22,529 nt of DNA, taken from an uncultured Bacillota bacterium (GTDB lineage Bacteria > Bacillota > Clostridia > Christensenellales > UBA1242). The position numbers and the translations under genes were made by a program. The notes below the pieces were generated by a model. The model did not search any database, was not told where the DNA came from, and saw only the letters and a list, made by a program, of their open reading frames with translations. The stretch is from assembly GCA_900555365.1 (NCBI GenBank), contig USKO01000001.1, forward strand, positions 1 to 22,529. The letters are read 5' to 3'. This document shows, piece by piece, positions 14,753 through 22,418 of this stretch (positions within the stretch are counted from its first letter, which is position 1; each line of letters opens with the position of its first letter).

Positions 14753-15496
14753 ATGGCGCGTGTATATGAAGATAAAAAATCTGGATTTAAAAAGGCATTT
14801 AATATCATAACTAATATTCTTTATGTAATTGTTATGATTATTTTAATAATCTTTATCGTTTATGGATTTGAAAGTTTGGCTAGCAACAAAGTGCCATCCT
14901 TTTTTGGACAATCTTATGTCAGAATCATGTCAGGATCAATGGAGGCAAGCGGGTTTGAAAAAGGCGATGTTGTTATGATTAAAAAGGTCAATCTTTCAAA
15001 TATTCAAGAAGGAGATATAATCGCGTTCTATAGCTCTTCAACTAATCATCCAACCTTTATTGGCGAGGATGAGCTTGACAACATCGAAATAAAAGATTTT
15101 AAGACCGGAAAAGCATCTTTTGATACTTCAATCATATTTCATAAAATAAATGATATTCAATACGACAGCGAGGGAAATACATATTTTCAAACTTATGGTA
15201 CTAGCAACACGGACGGTAACGGTAACTATAATTATGATGCGGTTTGGACAAGAGGAGATAGAGTTGTTGGTGTTTATAGAGAAAGTGGAGTTGCTGGATT
15301 CATTGAGTTTATGTCAAGCAGCACGGGAATCATTGTCCTTGTCATTGTTCCATCATTTATTGTACTTTTAATTTTAGCGTTTTCAATCATTGATATTATT
15401 GATAAGATAATGAAAGAAAAGAAAGCTAGACAAGAGCAGATAGAAGCAAATATCAAACAAGCCAATGAACAGAATAAAGATGACAGCAAGAAATAA
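14753..15496 (+). CDS. sipW: SipW-like type I signal peptidase (S26B)
   Basis: 247 aa. One N-terminal membrane helix (about 18-40) is followed by the outer catalytic domain and a second C-terminal helix (about 191-213) with a charged cytoplasmic tail. Catalytic Ser62 lies in the SGSME motif, and the candidate His130 in IIFHKI replaces the usual lysine. Asp169 lies in TRGDRVVG. The Ser-His pair marks the ER/archaeal-type S26B group that includes SipW. In Bacillus SipW cleaves TasA and TapA so they can be secreted and assembled; here its substrates are probably the two or three TasA-like proteins encoded upstream. An insert after the Ser region (about 97-125) makes it somewhat longer than SipW (190 aa). 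A GGGG element precedes the ATG. A hairpin overlaps the stop codon. Confidence 0.85.
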   Translation: MARVYEDKKSGFKKAFNIITNILYVIVMIILIIFIVYGFESLASNKVPSFFGQSYVRIMSGSMEASGFEKGDVVMIKKVNLSNIQEGDIIAFYSSSTNHPTFIGEDELDNIEIKDFKTGKASFDTSIIFHKINDIQYDSEGNTYFQTYGTSNTDGNGNYNYDAVWTRGDRVVGVYRESGVAGFIEFMSSSTGIIVLVIVPSFIVLLILAFSIIDIIDKIMKEKKARQEQIEANIKQANEQNKDDSKK

Positions 15497-15541
15497 CGCT
15501 TTACAAAATTAAAATAATTTGCTATCCTTTTATAAAGCGTT
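15495..15541 (+). terminator. Hairpin after the signal peptidase gene, weak terminator or spacer
   Basis: AACGCTTTACAAAA (15495-15508) pairs with 15528-15541 over 14 positions with one mismatch, around a 19-base loop. The downstream tail is AT-rich without a clean T run, so termination may be partial. The following gene still has a good ribosome binding site and no obvious promoter of its own. Confidence 0.45.
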
Positions 15542-15600
15542 TAAAATTTGTAATGCTTTAAGCAAAAATCATTAGAGATTTTGGCAAAAGAGGAGAGACA

Positions 15601-16173
15601 ATGTTTTTAATTATTTCAGGTATTTCGTCAAGCGGGAAAAATACTGTTATGAGCAGCCTCGTTAACATGAGAAAAAACCTAAAAATTCTTGAAAGATCTT
15701 CAGTTACGACAAGAGTCCCACGCGAAAGCGATGCTCGTTTTAACACATATATCTATAAAGACCAGGAAGAGTTTTTAAAAATGGTTGACGAAGGCAAATT
15801 TGTTGAGCATGAAGAAGTCCACGGCAATTATTATGGTGTGTTAAAAGAGCCGCTTGACAGTGTTGTTGAGGACAAGGAAAATGATTATATAAGAGATATT
15901 GATGTAAAGGGAAATCTTAGCATTAGAAAATATTTATCTGGCAAATGCCGCGTAGTATCCATATTCTTAGATGCGCCAGATGAAGTTTTAATGTCTAGAC
16001 TACGAGAGCGAGGGGATAGCGAAGAGCAGATTAAAATTCGCTTAAGTCGTAAAGATTTTGAGCGCGCACACAAAAAATATTATGACCTTGTCATAGAAAA
16101 TATTGATCTAAATAAAACACTCAAAATTATCAATGATTACATGGATGCAATAAAAGAAAAAGAGAGCAATTAG
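15601..16173 (+). CDS. Atypical guanylate kinase homologue
   Basis: 190 aa, the usual length for guanylate kinase (GMP + ATP to GDP + ADP). Conserved parts include SVTTRVPR (34-41, GMP-binding arm), FVEHEEVHGNYYG (67-79), RDIDVKG (98-104), and LRERGDSEEQIKIRL (lid region). Two departures are notable. The P-loop reads GISSSGKNT, with Asn14 where Ser or Thr normally follows the lysine. The glutamate expected after the TTRxPR arm is replaced by a Ser-Asp pair (PRESDARFNT). Either could alter activity. GAGGAG precedes the ATG by five bases. It sits at the end of the surface operon and before two terminators, an odd place for the essential gmk, so it may be a second, specialised copy. Whether a canonical gmk exists elsewhere cannot be seen here. 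Confidence 0.75.
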   Translation: MFLIISGISSSGKNTVMSSLVNMRKNLKILERSSVTTRVPRESDARFNTYIYKDQEEFLKMVDEGKFVEHEEVHGNYYGVLKEPLDSVVEDKENDYIRDIDVKGNLSIRKYLSGKCRVVSIFLDAPDEVLMSRLRERGDSEEQIKIRLSRKDFERAHKKYYDLVIENIDLNKTLKIINDYMDAIKEKESN

Positions 16174-16174
16174 A

Positions 16175-16197
16175 CAACCTTAATTGGTTGCTTTTTT
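16175..16197 (+). terminator. First terminator of the surface operon
   Basis: CAACC (16175-16179) and GGTTG (16186-16190) with a six-base loop, then C and six T. It begins immediately after the kinase stop codon. Confidence 0.75.
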
Positions 16198-16204
16198 ATT
16201 TTTC

Positions 16205-16223
16205 AAAGAGCCTAGCGCTCTTT
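16205..16223 (+). terminator. Second, tandem terminator of the surface operon
   Basis: AAAGAGC (16205-16211) and GCTCTTT (16217-16223) with a CTAGC loop and further T residues. The two terminators together strongly isolate spoIIE from the surface operon. Confidence 0.8.
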
Positions 16224-16313
16224 TTTATCAAAAATCTAAAAATGCAATGTAAATTGGCAGAAAAGAGGAATATCTAATTTCTTAAAAGCTTTCTTCAAAA
16301 AATGAGCAATTTT

Positions 16314-16366
16314 GACAATTGCAGACAATTGTATATACGGCGAATTTATACAATACATTTTATAAT
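16314..16366 (+). promoter_or_regulatory. spoIIE promoter region with a direct repeat
   Basis: TATAAT (16361-16366) lies 18 bases before the spoIIE ATG. At 17 bases upstream of it the -35 position reads CGGCGA, a poor sigma-A box. CGGCGAA (16338-16344) matches the Spo0A box TGTCGAA at five of seven positions. Further up, GACAATTG occurs twice with a 10-base period (16314-16321 and 16324-16331). A good -10 with a poor -35 suits an activator-dependent promoter such as Spo0A-driven spoIIE, but the match is weak. Confidence 0.45.
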
Positions 16367-16383
16367 AGAAGGGTGGAGAAATT

Positions 16384-18660
16384 ATGAAAAATAAGTTAAA
16401 TTACATAATCTATTTTCTTTTGTTTACCCTGTTATTTTTTATCTTGTCAAGGGCAAGCATTTATAATGAAATCTATCCGTTTGCTTTTGCGATGTTATTT
16501 GCCTTGGCATGGGCCAATCAAAAAGTTTGGCTTTTATCTCCAGCTTATTTAATAGGATATATAATTAATTATCATAGTTTTAGTGCAATTGTGAGCGCTT
16601 TGACTGTTGTACTCTTTTTAATTGTGCCTTATTATATTCATGTCATGACAAAAAAGCCAATGGCGAAATGGGAACTTTTTCTCTATGCTTTTTTAAGCCA
16701 AGCATCAGCAGTCGCCTTCAATATAACAAGTGGAGTCAGCCCAGTTTTTATTGTGCTAGAACCAATTTTAGGACTGCTTTTCCTGCTGTGCGCAATCTCA
16801 ATCTTTGAGCCTCTTATCATACGCGGCTTTTCAAGCAGGCTTACTGTGGCAGAGCTTGCCTGCGGGGGAATAACCTTAATGGCGATTGGAGATGGTCTTG
16901 CCAGTTGTAATATCTACGGATTTTCTTTTGTAAAGTTATTTGTCAGTTTGGCAATATTGATAATTGTCTACTCAGGAAAAGGCTATCTTGCCCTGTACTT
17001 TGCATCTATCATGGGAATAGGAACGCTTCTCGGTAACAACAATGCGCTCTTTGTTGCACCATTTATAATTTGGGCGCTCGCAGCTAGTGTATTTAAATTT
17101 CAAAATAGAATTTTTCCAGCACTAGCATTGATTGCAAGCGAGGCACTTATAGAATATTATTTTGAGCTTTACTATTCTTTTGGAATAATAGAATTTCTGC
17201 CCTGTATTCTGAGCGCGGTTATCTTTGTAGCTCTGCCAAAGAAACTCTATAAACAGCTTTCAATTCTCCTTTCTTCTTCTAATGAACGAATGGCGATCAA
17301 AAGTGTGATAAATAGAAATCGCGATCTAATTCATAGAAGATTAAATAATCTATCAGAAGTTTTCTTTGATATGAACCATGTTTTCAAAAAAATGATAAAA
17401 AGCCAGATGAGCCAAGATGAAGTCACTGATATGCTCTATGAAGAGATAAAAAATACAATATGCAAAGGTTGCAGTGAGCAAAAACACTGTCATAGAACTT
17501 TTAGTGAAGATACAAAGCTTGTTTTCACGCAGCTTATAAAAGTGGCGATGGAGCGAGGAAAAGTGACCCTCTTAGATCTTCCAAGCTATCTTGCCTCTCG
17601 CTGCGGCAAGAGCAATGTTTTAATAAGTGAAATCAACACCTTGACAAGTCAGTATAAATCCTATTCAAAACTGGTAGGAAATGTTGATACAAGTAAACTT
17701 CTCATCTCAGACCAGCTTAGCGGCATAAGCGGACTTATGAAAGATTTGGCGAAAGAGGTTGACAGCTTGATATCCTTTGACAGTGCTAGAGAGGAAGCCT
17801 TAAAGAGTGAGCTCATATCTTCAAATATCGTCTGCAGTGATGCCGTGGTTTATGAAAAAGATGCTAAAACTTCGATGGCGAGTGTGGTGGTAAGAGAGGA
17901 GGATGCAAATAAATTGAAATTGCAGTCGATTGTATCTAAAATTTGCAATCAGAAAATGAGCATTTATGATGTGGTGCCAACCGAAAAAGCAGGTCTTGTC
18001 AATGTCAATTTAAAGACATCTCCATCCTACGACTGTATTTTTGGTCTTGCCTCTCAGCCAAGGTCTGGCAGCAACATTTCTGGAGATTGTCATAGCATTG
18101 AAAGGCTTGATGGCGATAAATTCATGTTTGCAATTTGCGATGGCATGGGAAGTGGCGAAAAGGCGAACGAAAAGAGCGAGACAACAATCGACCTAATAGA
18201 AAATTTCTACAAAGCAGGATTTGATAATGAAATTATACTTTCATCTGTCAATAGGCTGTTAAATCTTGAAAAGGATGACATATTTTCAACTATCGACCTA
18301 TGTACTGTGGATTTGAAAAGTGGTATAGCAGACTTTGTCAAGATGGGAGCAAGCTCTTCATATATCAGGGGAGAAGATGGTTGCAAGATAATTGAGAGCG
18401 GCGCCTTGCCCATCGGAGTGTTACAAGAGGCAAAAGCAGTTACAAAGAAAGTGGTTTTAAAAGAAAAAGATTTTATAATAATTTGCTCCGACGGAATAAA
18501 CGACACTTTTGGTAGCGACAGTGAGTTTAAAGATTTCTTGCTGACAATTAAATCGGCAAATCCTCAGGAGCAGGCAGATCAAATTCTCCAGCGAGCTTTG
18601 GCAAACAATAATGGTTATGCAGTTGACGACATGACCTGCATTGTTGTAAAAATATTTTAA
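16384..18660 (+). CDS. spoIIE: Stage II sporulation protein E, serine phosphatase
   Basis: 758 aa (Bacillus protein 827 aa). Residues about 5-290 form roughly ten membrane helices. Residues about 300-540 are the central region with the family cysteine cluster (Cys360, Cys363, Cys369 in CKGCSEQKHC). Residues about 545-758 are a PP2C-type phosphatase domain with metal-binding aspartates Asp568 (SGDCHS), Asp586 (CDGMGSGE), Asp703 (CSDGIND) and Asp748/749 (VDDMTC). SpoIIE localises to the asymmetric division septum and dephosphorylates SpoIIAA, releasing sigma-F in the forespore. All key residues are present, so the gene looks functional. GGTGGAG precedes the ATG. tilS follows as in Bacillus, but on its own promoter. 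The 140-base gap after it has no clear terminator. Confidence 0.95.
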   Translation: MKNKLNYIIYFLLFTLLFFILSRASIYNEIYPFAFAMLFALAWANQKVWLLSPAYLIGYIINYHSFSAIVSALTVVLFLIVPYYIHVMTKKPMAKWELFLYAFLSQASAVAFNITSGVSPVFIVLEPILGLLFLLCAISIFEPLIIRGFSSRLTVAELACGGITLMAIGDGLASCNIYGFSFVKLFVSLAILIIVYSGKGYLALYFASIMGIGTLLGNNNALFVAPFIIWALAASVFKFQNRIFPALALIASEALIEYYFELYYSFGIIEFLPCILSAVIFVALPKKLYKQLSILLSSSNERMAIKSVINRNRDLIHRRLNNLSEVFFDMNHVFKKMIKSQMSQDEVTDMLYEEIKNTICKGCSEQKHCHRTFSEDTKLVFTQLIKVAMERGKVTLLDLPSYLASRCGKSNVLISEINTLTSQYKSYSKLVGNVDTSKLLISDQLSGISGLMKDLAKEVDSLISFDSAREEALKSELISSNIVCSDAVVYEKDAKTSMASVVVREEDANKLKLQSIVSKICNQKMSIYDVVPTEKAGLVNVNLKTSPSYDCIFGLASQPRSGSNISGDCHSIERLDGDKFMFAICDGMGSGEKANEKSETTIDLIENFYKAGFDNEIILSSVNRLLNLEKDDIFSTIDLCTVDLKSGIADFVKMGASSSYIRGEDGCKIIESGALPIGVLQEAKAVTKKVVLKEKDFIIICSDGINDTFGSDSEFKDFLLTIKSANPQEQADQILQRALANNNGYAVDDMTCIVVKIF

Positions 18661-18747
18661 AAATTAATAAAAACGCGAAAAAAGTTAAATTTTATCGAAA
18701 TTTTCAATGGTTTTTAACAAATTATTCAAAAAAATTTTCTTTTTATA

Positions 18748-18776
18748 TTGCACAATAACATTTTATTTAGTATAAT
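18748..18776 (+). promoter_or_regulatory. Sigma-A promoter of tilS
   Basis: TTGCAC (18748-18753), 17 bases, TATAAT (18771-18776), 26 bases before the tilS ATG. Confidence 0.8.
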
Positions 18777-18802
18777 ATGTGCATTATATATAGGAAGGAA
18801 TT

Positions 18803-20131
18803 ATGCAATCTTGTGAAGAATTTATCAGACAAAATAATTTATTGAAAAGTGGCGAAATTATTGGCGTGGGGTGTAGCGGAGGCAGTGATTCAATGGCACT
18901 GTTACATTTTCTTGCACAAAATCAAGAACGATATGACATTGAAGTTGTCGCAATTCATGTTGATCATGAAATAAGAGAAAATAGTTATATAGACGCAGAC
19001 TTTGTAAAAGAAAAGGCAAGAGAACTAGGAATTAGATACTATAAATTCCGCGTGGACGCGCCAAAGATCGCGCGCGAGAAGGGGATAAGCATTGAAAGTG
19101 CTGCTCGCGAGGCAAGATATGGAGTTTTCAAAACGCTTTTACGAAAAGGCGTTGTTGATAAGATAGCCTTAGCTCATCATATGTCTGATCAAGCGGAAAC
19201 AATTTTGATGCATATTTTTAGAGGCAGCGGAGTTGCTGGCGCGAAAGGAATGAGTGCGATAAGCGAAAAGGTTTACATAAGACCAATGTTAAATACCACA
19301 AAGCAAGAAATATATCAATATCTTGACGACAATCATCTTGACTATGTTGAAGATGAGACAAATGAAGATGACTCTTACGCACGCAATTTTGTTCGCAATA
19401 AAATTATGAAAGACATCCTTTCAAAATGGCCAGGAGCTATCAATGCCATCGCAAGCTTTGGGAAAGCAGTAAAAGAAGACGATGATTATATTAACAGTCA
19501 GATCCATACAGATGCTTTTATCATTGAAGACAAAGCAGTAAAAATTCCTCTTTCATATTTCCTATATGAAAATGCAATTACTTCAAGGATCATCTTCAAA
19601 GCTTTCAAAACGATAGGCGTCAATAAAGATATAGAGAAAAAACATATTGATGCAATAAAAGATCTTGCGCTCAACTGTGATAACGGCAAGAGAATACATT
19701 TGCCATTTGAAGTGGTCGCAGTTAAGGAATACGATTATCTTACATTGCACAACAAACATGAAGAAAAACCCGTAATAAATATTCCATTCAGATGCGGCGA
19801 ATTTGATCTGCCAGGTGGTGGCAAGCTCATTGTTAAGAGAGTTAAAGATTTCAATGCAAAAGAGGGACAAATAGTTCTAGATTATAGAAAAGTTCCAAAA
19901 GATGCCGTATGGAGATTTAGAGAAGATGGCGATGTGTTCACAAAATTTGGCGGCGGAAGTAAAAAATTGAAATCTTTCCTAATAGACAAAAAAATACCAG
20001 CAAGAATTAGAGACACACTGCCAGTACTAGCAAGCGGAAATGAAATCTTTGCCATTGCGGGCGTAGAGATTTCAAGCAAGGTCAAAGTGGAAGATGTGCC
20101 AACAGCATATTTGGTAGAGCTAAAAAAATAG
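18803..20131 (+). CDS. tilS: tRNA(Ile)-lysidine synthase
   Basis: 442 aa. The N-terminal PP-loop ATPase domain carries the SGGSDS motif (25-30), the HVDHEIRENS segment, and downstream ALAHHMSDQAET and HIFRGSGVAGAKGM. The family motif around residues 188-200 reads DETNEDDSYARNFVRN. The C-terminal domain (about 330-442) has the usual DGDVF...GGGSKKLKSFLIDKKIPA segment. The enzyme attaches lysine to C34 of the tRNA-Ile with a CAU anticodon so that it reads AUA, and it is essential in most bacteria. AUA codons are common in this AT-rich window. AGGAAGG lies four bases before the ATG. Own promoter upstream and terminator downstream, so it is monocistronic. In Bacillus hpt and ftsH follow tilS; here they do not. 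Confidence 0.95.
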   Translation: MQSCEEFIRQNNLLKSGEIIGVGCSGGSDSMALLHFLAQNQERYDIEVVAIHVDHEIRENSYIDADFVKEKARELGIRYYKFRVDAPKIAREKGISIESAAREARYGVFKTLLRKGVVDKIALAHHMSDQAETILMHIFRGSGVAGAKGMSAISEKVYIRPMLNTTKQEIYQYLDDNHLDYVEDETNEDDSYARNFVRNKIMKDILSKWPGAINAIASFGKAVKEDDDYINSQIHTDAFIIEDKAVKIPLSYFLYENAITSRIIFKAFKTIGVNKDIEKKHIDAIKDLALNCDNGKRIHLPFEVVAVKEYDYLTLHNKHEEKPVINIPFRCGEFDLPGGGKLIVKRVKDFNAKEGQIVLDYRKVPKDAVWRFREDGDVFTKFGGGSKKLKSFLIDKKIPARIRDTLPVLASGNEIFAIAGVEISSKVKVEDVPTAYLVELKK

Positions 20132-20144
20132 CAATAATGTTACG

Positions 20145-20172
20145 AAAACAATCTTTTATAGATTGTTTTTTT
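20145..20172 (+). terminator. Terminator of tilS
   Basis: AAAACAATC (20145-20153) and GATTGTTTT (20161-20169) with a seven-base loop, ending in a run of seven or more T. Confidence 0.85.
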
Positions 20173-20207
20173 AAGTTTTAATAATAAAAAGCGTCAAAAC
20201 TATTGGG

Positions 20208-20232
20208 GCTTTAATAAGGAATAAATTAAAGC
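20208..20232 (+). repeat. Small inverted repeat upstream of the 209-aa gene
   Basis: GCTTTAAT (20208-20215) and ATTAAAGC (20225-20232) with a nine-base loop, about 27 bases before the -35 box. It could bind a regulator; there is no T run. Confidence 0.35.
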
Positions 20233-20258
20233 GCTGTTTTATTATCATAAATTGACTC

Positions 20259-20286
20259 TTGATTTCTGAAAATATTATGATATAAT
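20259..20286 (+). promoter_or_regulatory. Extended -10 promoter giving a leaderless transcript
   Basis: TTGATT (20259-20264), 16 bases, then TGA directly before TATAAT (20281-20286), an extended -10 element. The ATG at 20293 begins seven bases after the -10 box, where transcription should start. No Shine-Dalgarno is present. Confidence 0.75.
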
Positions 20287-20292
20287 TAATTT

Positions 20293-20922
20293 ATGGATAT
20301 CAAAGCATATTTAAAAGATGCAACAAAAGTTTTGAAGCGCTGTGAGAGATGGCTAGGCAAGGAAAACATCTCAGTTTTATATTGGCAAGGTACACTTGTT
20401 GAAAACAAAATCAATCTAAGTGACGATAAAAATAAAGATATCGTTTCTCGAATAGAATTGCGTAGTGATATTCGTGATTTAAATAAGAAAATAAATGGAT
20501 TTTTAGCAAGTAGACTTCAAGCGGCTGGCTATGAACCAAAGCCATATCTTAAAAGATATTGGGATGAAATTATTAGTGGATTTGCTGCTAAAGAATTTAA
20601 AATGGATAGAAATTTACAAAACATGTTTCTAGAAGATAAAACCTCGCCTCTATATCGCAAATTCCCCAATTGCTTAAGCGCTAAGACAATGGAAAGTTAT
20701 ATCTCCTATCTTAATTATTATCTGCAAATGTTAAGTCTTTATGGACACAAAGGAGCAATTAGACTTGCAAGTGAGAGTTTTTTAAATGATGAAAATATCA
20801 AAGTGGAATTTGCTCAGCCAGCTCTGCCTGATAACTGGGATAAAATTTATGAGCAAATGCAAATTCTAAAGGAAATATCGCGCTCTAGTGATAAAACTGC
20901 CGAGGAAAGAGAGCAAAATTAA
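20293..20922 (+). CDS. Unknown conserved-looking helical protein
   Basis: 209 aa, family not recognised. Soluble, no signal peptide or membrane helix, mostly helical and slightly basic in the middle. Distinctive stretches are LKRCERWLGKEN (14-25), YWQGTLVENKINL (30-42), a Tyr-rich helix around 135-150 (SYISYLNYYLQML), and PALPDNWDKIYEQ near 176-188. It has its own promoter and a hairpin terminator, so it is transcribed alone between tilS and the rpsF operon. The start is fixed by the promoter position: the ATG coincides with the predicted transcription start, making the mRNA leaderless. Codon use looks like that of its neighbours, with no sign of transfer. I do not assign a function. Confidence 0.7.
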   Translation: MDIKAYLKDATKVLKRCERWLGKENISVLYWQGTLVENKINLSDDKNKDIVSRIELRSDIRDLNKKINGFLASRLQAAGYEPKPYLKRYWDEIISGFAAKEFKMDRNLQNMFLEDKTSPLYRKFPNCLSAKTMESYISYLNYYLQMLSLYGHKGAIRLASESFLNDENIKVEFAQPALPDNWDKIYEQMQILKEISRSSDKTAEEREQN

Positions 20923-20933
20923 AGATTTTAAGT

Positions 20934-20967
20934 AAGACATCTTGAGAAATTGATCAAGATGTCTTTT
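20934..20967 (+). terminator. Terminator after the 209-aa gene
   Basis: AAGACATCTTGA (20934-20945) pairs perfectly with 20954-20965 over 12 bases around an eight-base loop, with a short TTTT overlapping the stem end. The 12-mer TTTTAAGTAAGA occurs on both sides (20926-20937 and 20964-20975). Confidence 0.7.
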
Positions 20968-21007
20968 AAGTAAGAGCAGAAATTCATCTTTCCTTTGTTA
21001 AATACAC

Positions 21008-21036
21008 TTGACAAAAATTATTTTTATGGTTATAAT
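21008..21036 (+). promoter_or_regulatory. Consensus sigma-A promoter of the rpsF operon
   Basis: TTGACA (21008-21013), exactly 17 bases, TATAAT (21031-21036). Both boxes and spacing are perfect, as expected for ribosomal protein genes. The leader of about 75 bases contains a small hairpin (CAGT-GAAAT-ACTG, 21047-21059); I could not recognise the S6:S18-binding leader motif in it. Confidence 0.9.
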
Positions 21037-21116
21037 CATAATCAAGCAGTGAAATACTGTCCTTGTTTTTTGCAGCAAAGCGAAAAACCATTTTAGTCCA
21101 AAAGGAGGTATAGCGA

Positions 21117-21407
21117 ATGAATAAGTATGAACTTCTTTATATCATTGCTAGTGACGCAAGCGAAGAAAAACGCGAAGAACTTATCAAAAAGTTCTCTTCT
21201 TATGTTGAAGCTAAAGGCGGCACTATTGAAGGCATTGATAAATGGGGAATGAGAAAACTTGCTTATCCTATCAACTTCAAAAATGAAGGCTATTATGTTC
21301 TTATGAACATAACTATGAAACCTGAAGAAGTTGAGCCAATGGCAAAACTCATGAACATTACTGAAGGCATTGTTAGACAAATGTTTGTAAAAAAAGAAAG
21401 CAAATAA
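21117..21407 (+). CDS. rpsF: 30S ribosomal protein S6
   Basis: 96 aa, the normal length. Typical segments: MNKYELLYII, a GGTIEGIDKWGMRKLAYPI block, GYYVLMN, and the end NITEGIVRQMFVKKE. S6 binds S18 on the small-subunit platform. AAAGGAGG lies upstream of the ATG. First gene of the rpsF-ssb-rpsR-rpmE operon, under the consensus promoter. Confidence 0.97.
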   Translation: MNKYELLYIIASDASEEKREELIKKFSSYVEAKGGTIEGIDKWGMRKLAYPINFKNEGYYVLMNITMKPEEVEPMAKLMNITEGIVRQMFVKKESK

Positions 21408-21443
21408 TCTAAGTGCTTTAAGAGTTTATTTAAGGAGAATATT

Positions 21444-21854
21444 ATGAATAAAGTTATTCTAATTGGAAATTTAGTTAAAGACCCTGAAATCACAACTACT
21501 AACAGCGGAGTATCTGTTTGTAGATTTTCTCTCGCTGTTCAAAGAAGATTTGCAAATGCTGATAACGGCCCACAAGCAGATTTCTTCAATATTGTGGTTT
21601 GGAGAGGACAAGCAGAAAACTGTCACAAATTTTTAAAGAAAGGTTCAAAATGCTCAGTAATTGGGCGTATCCAAAACTCCTCTTACGAGGCTAGCGATGG
21701 TACTAAACGCTATGTTACTGAAATTGTTGCAGAAGAGGTTGAGTTTTTAAGCTCTAGAAACTCTGATGGCGCAGATGCACCAAAGCCTACTTCATCACCA
21801 AAACCAGACACAGCAGAACTTGAACCTATCGACGATGATAGTTTACCATTTTAA
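21444..21854 (+). CDS. ssb: Single-stranded DNA-binding protein
   Basis: 136 aa. The N-terminal ~105 residues form the OB fold (MNKVILIGNLVKDPEI, VCRFSLAVQRRF, DFFNIVVWRGQAENC, GSKCSVIGRIQ, EIVAEEVEFL). A Pro/Ser-rich linker leads to the acidic tip DDDSLPF (130-136), the protein-interaction tail. It protects single-stranded DNA and recruits replication and repair partners. Its place between S6 and S18 genes is the standard Bacillota order. AAGGAG precedes the ATG. Confidence 0.97.
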   Translation: MNKVILIGNLVKDPEITTTNSGVSVCRFSLAVQRRFANADNGPQADFFNIVVWRGQAENCHKFLKKGSKCSVIGRIQNSSYEASDGTKRYVTEIVAEEVEFLSSRNSDGADAPKPTSSPKPDTAELEPIDDDSLPF

Positions 21855-21870
21855 TTAAAAGGAGATTGAC

Positions 21871-22134
21871 ATGGCTGATAATGTAAAAAGCGAAGAGAAG
21901 GTTGTAGTTAAAAAATTTAGAAAACCTTCCAAAAAGAAAGTTTGTGCTTTTTGTGTAGCTGGTGAAAAGACTATAGATTTTAAAGATGTTGCAAAAATTA
22001 AAAAATATATTACCGAAAAAGGCAAAATCTTACCTAGAAGACAGACAGGCGTTTGCGCATATCATCAAAGAGAACTTTGCACAGCTATAAAGAGAGCTAG
22101 AAATATAGCATTGCTCCCATATGTTGGAGATTAA
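21871..22134 (+). CDS. rpsR: 30S ribosomal protein S18, zinc-binding form
   Basis: 87 aa. Core motifs: VCAFC (Cys25, Cys28), [33 protein letters not shown] (Cys62, His65), [13 protein letters not shown]. The Cys/Cys/Cys/His set marks the zinc-containing (C+) version. The N-terminus is a lysine-rich extension of about 20 residues. AAGGAG precedes the ATG. It binds S6 from the same operon. Confidence 0.97.
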   Translation: MADNVKSEEKVVVKKFRKPSKKKVCAFCVAGEKTIDFKDVAKIKKYITEKGKILPRRQTGVCAYHQRELCTAIKRARNIALLPYVGD

Positions 22135-22150
22135 TTTAAGGAGGCAAATT

Positions 22151-22354
22151 ATGAAGAAAGATATTCATCCAGATTATCATGAAGTAACCGTAACTTGCGC
22201 TTGTGGAAACACTTTTAAAACAAAATCAAATGTTAAAGGCGATACTTTAAGCATTGATATTTGTAACAAATGCCATCCTTTCTATACTGGCAAAAAGAAG
22301 ATTGTTGATACTAGCGGAAATGTTGAGAAATTCAATAAAAAATATGGATTATAA
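22151..22354 (+). CDS. rpmE: 50S ribosomal protein L31, zinc-binding form
   Basis: 67 aa. [12 protein letters not shown] is the typical N-terminus. Cys16, Cys18, Cys38 and Cys41 (TCACGN ... [12 protein letters not shown]) are the zinc ligands, so this is the zinc-containing form, which can serve as a zinc store. The start at 22151 is chosen over the in-frame ATG at 22121, because AAGGAGG lies just upstream and the longer form would overlap the end of rpsR. Last gene of the operon, before a terminator. In Bacillus rpmE is not in this operon, and the usual neighbour rplI is absent here. Confidence 0.96.
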   Translation: MKKDIHPDYHEVTVTCACGNTFKTKSNVKGDTLSIDICNKCHPFYTGKKKIVDTSGNVEKFNKKYGL

Positions 22355-22372
22355 GAAAAGTTTGAATAAAAG

Positions 22373-22397
22373 CACTAGATGTTCTAGTGTTTTTTTA
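22373..22397 (+). terminator. Terminator of the rpsF operon
   Basis: CACTAGA (22373-22379) and TCTAGTG (22383-22389) with a three-base loop, then eight T. Confidence 0.9.
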
Positions 22398-22418
22398 TTA
22401 GAATTTGCGCGAAAAGCC

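Noticed and set aside
21037..21116. S6:S18-binding leader RNA before rpsF
   Set aside because: The gene context fits, but I could not find the conserved CCG-containing loop; only one small hairpin is visible. A covariance-model search would decide.
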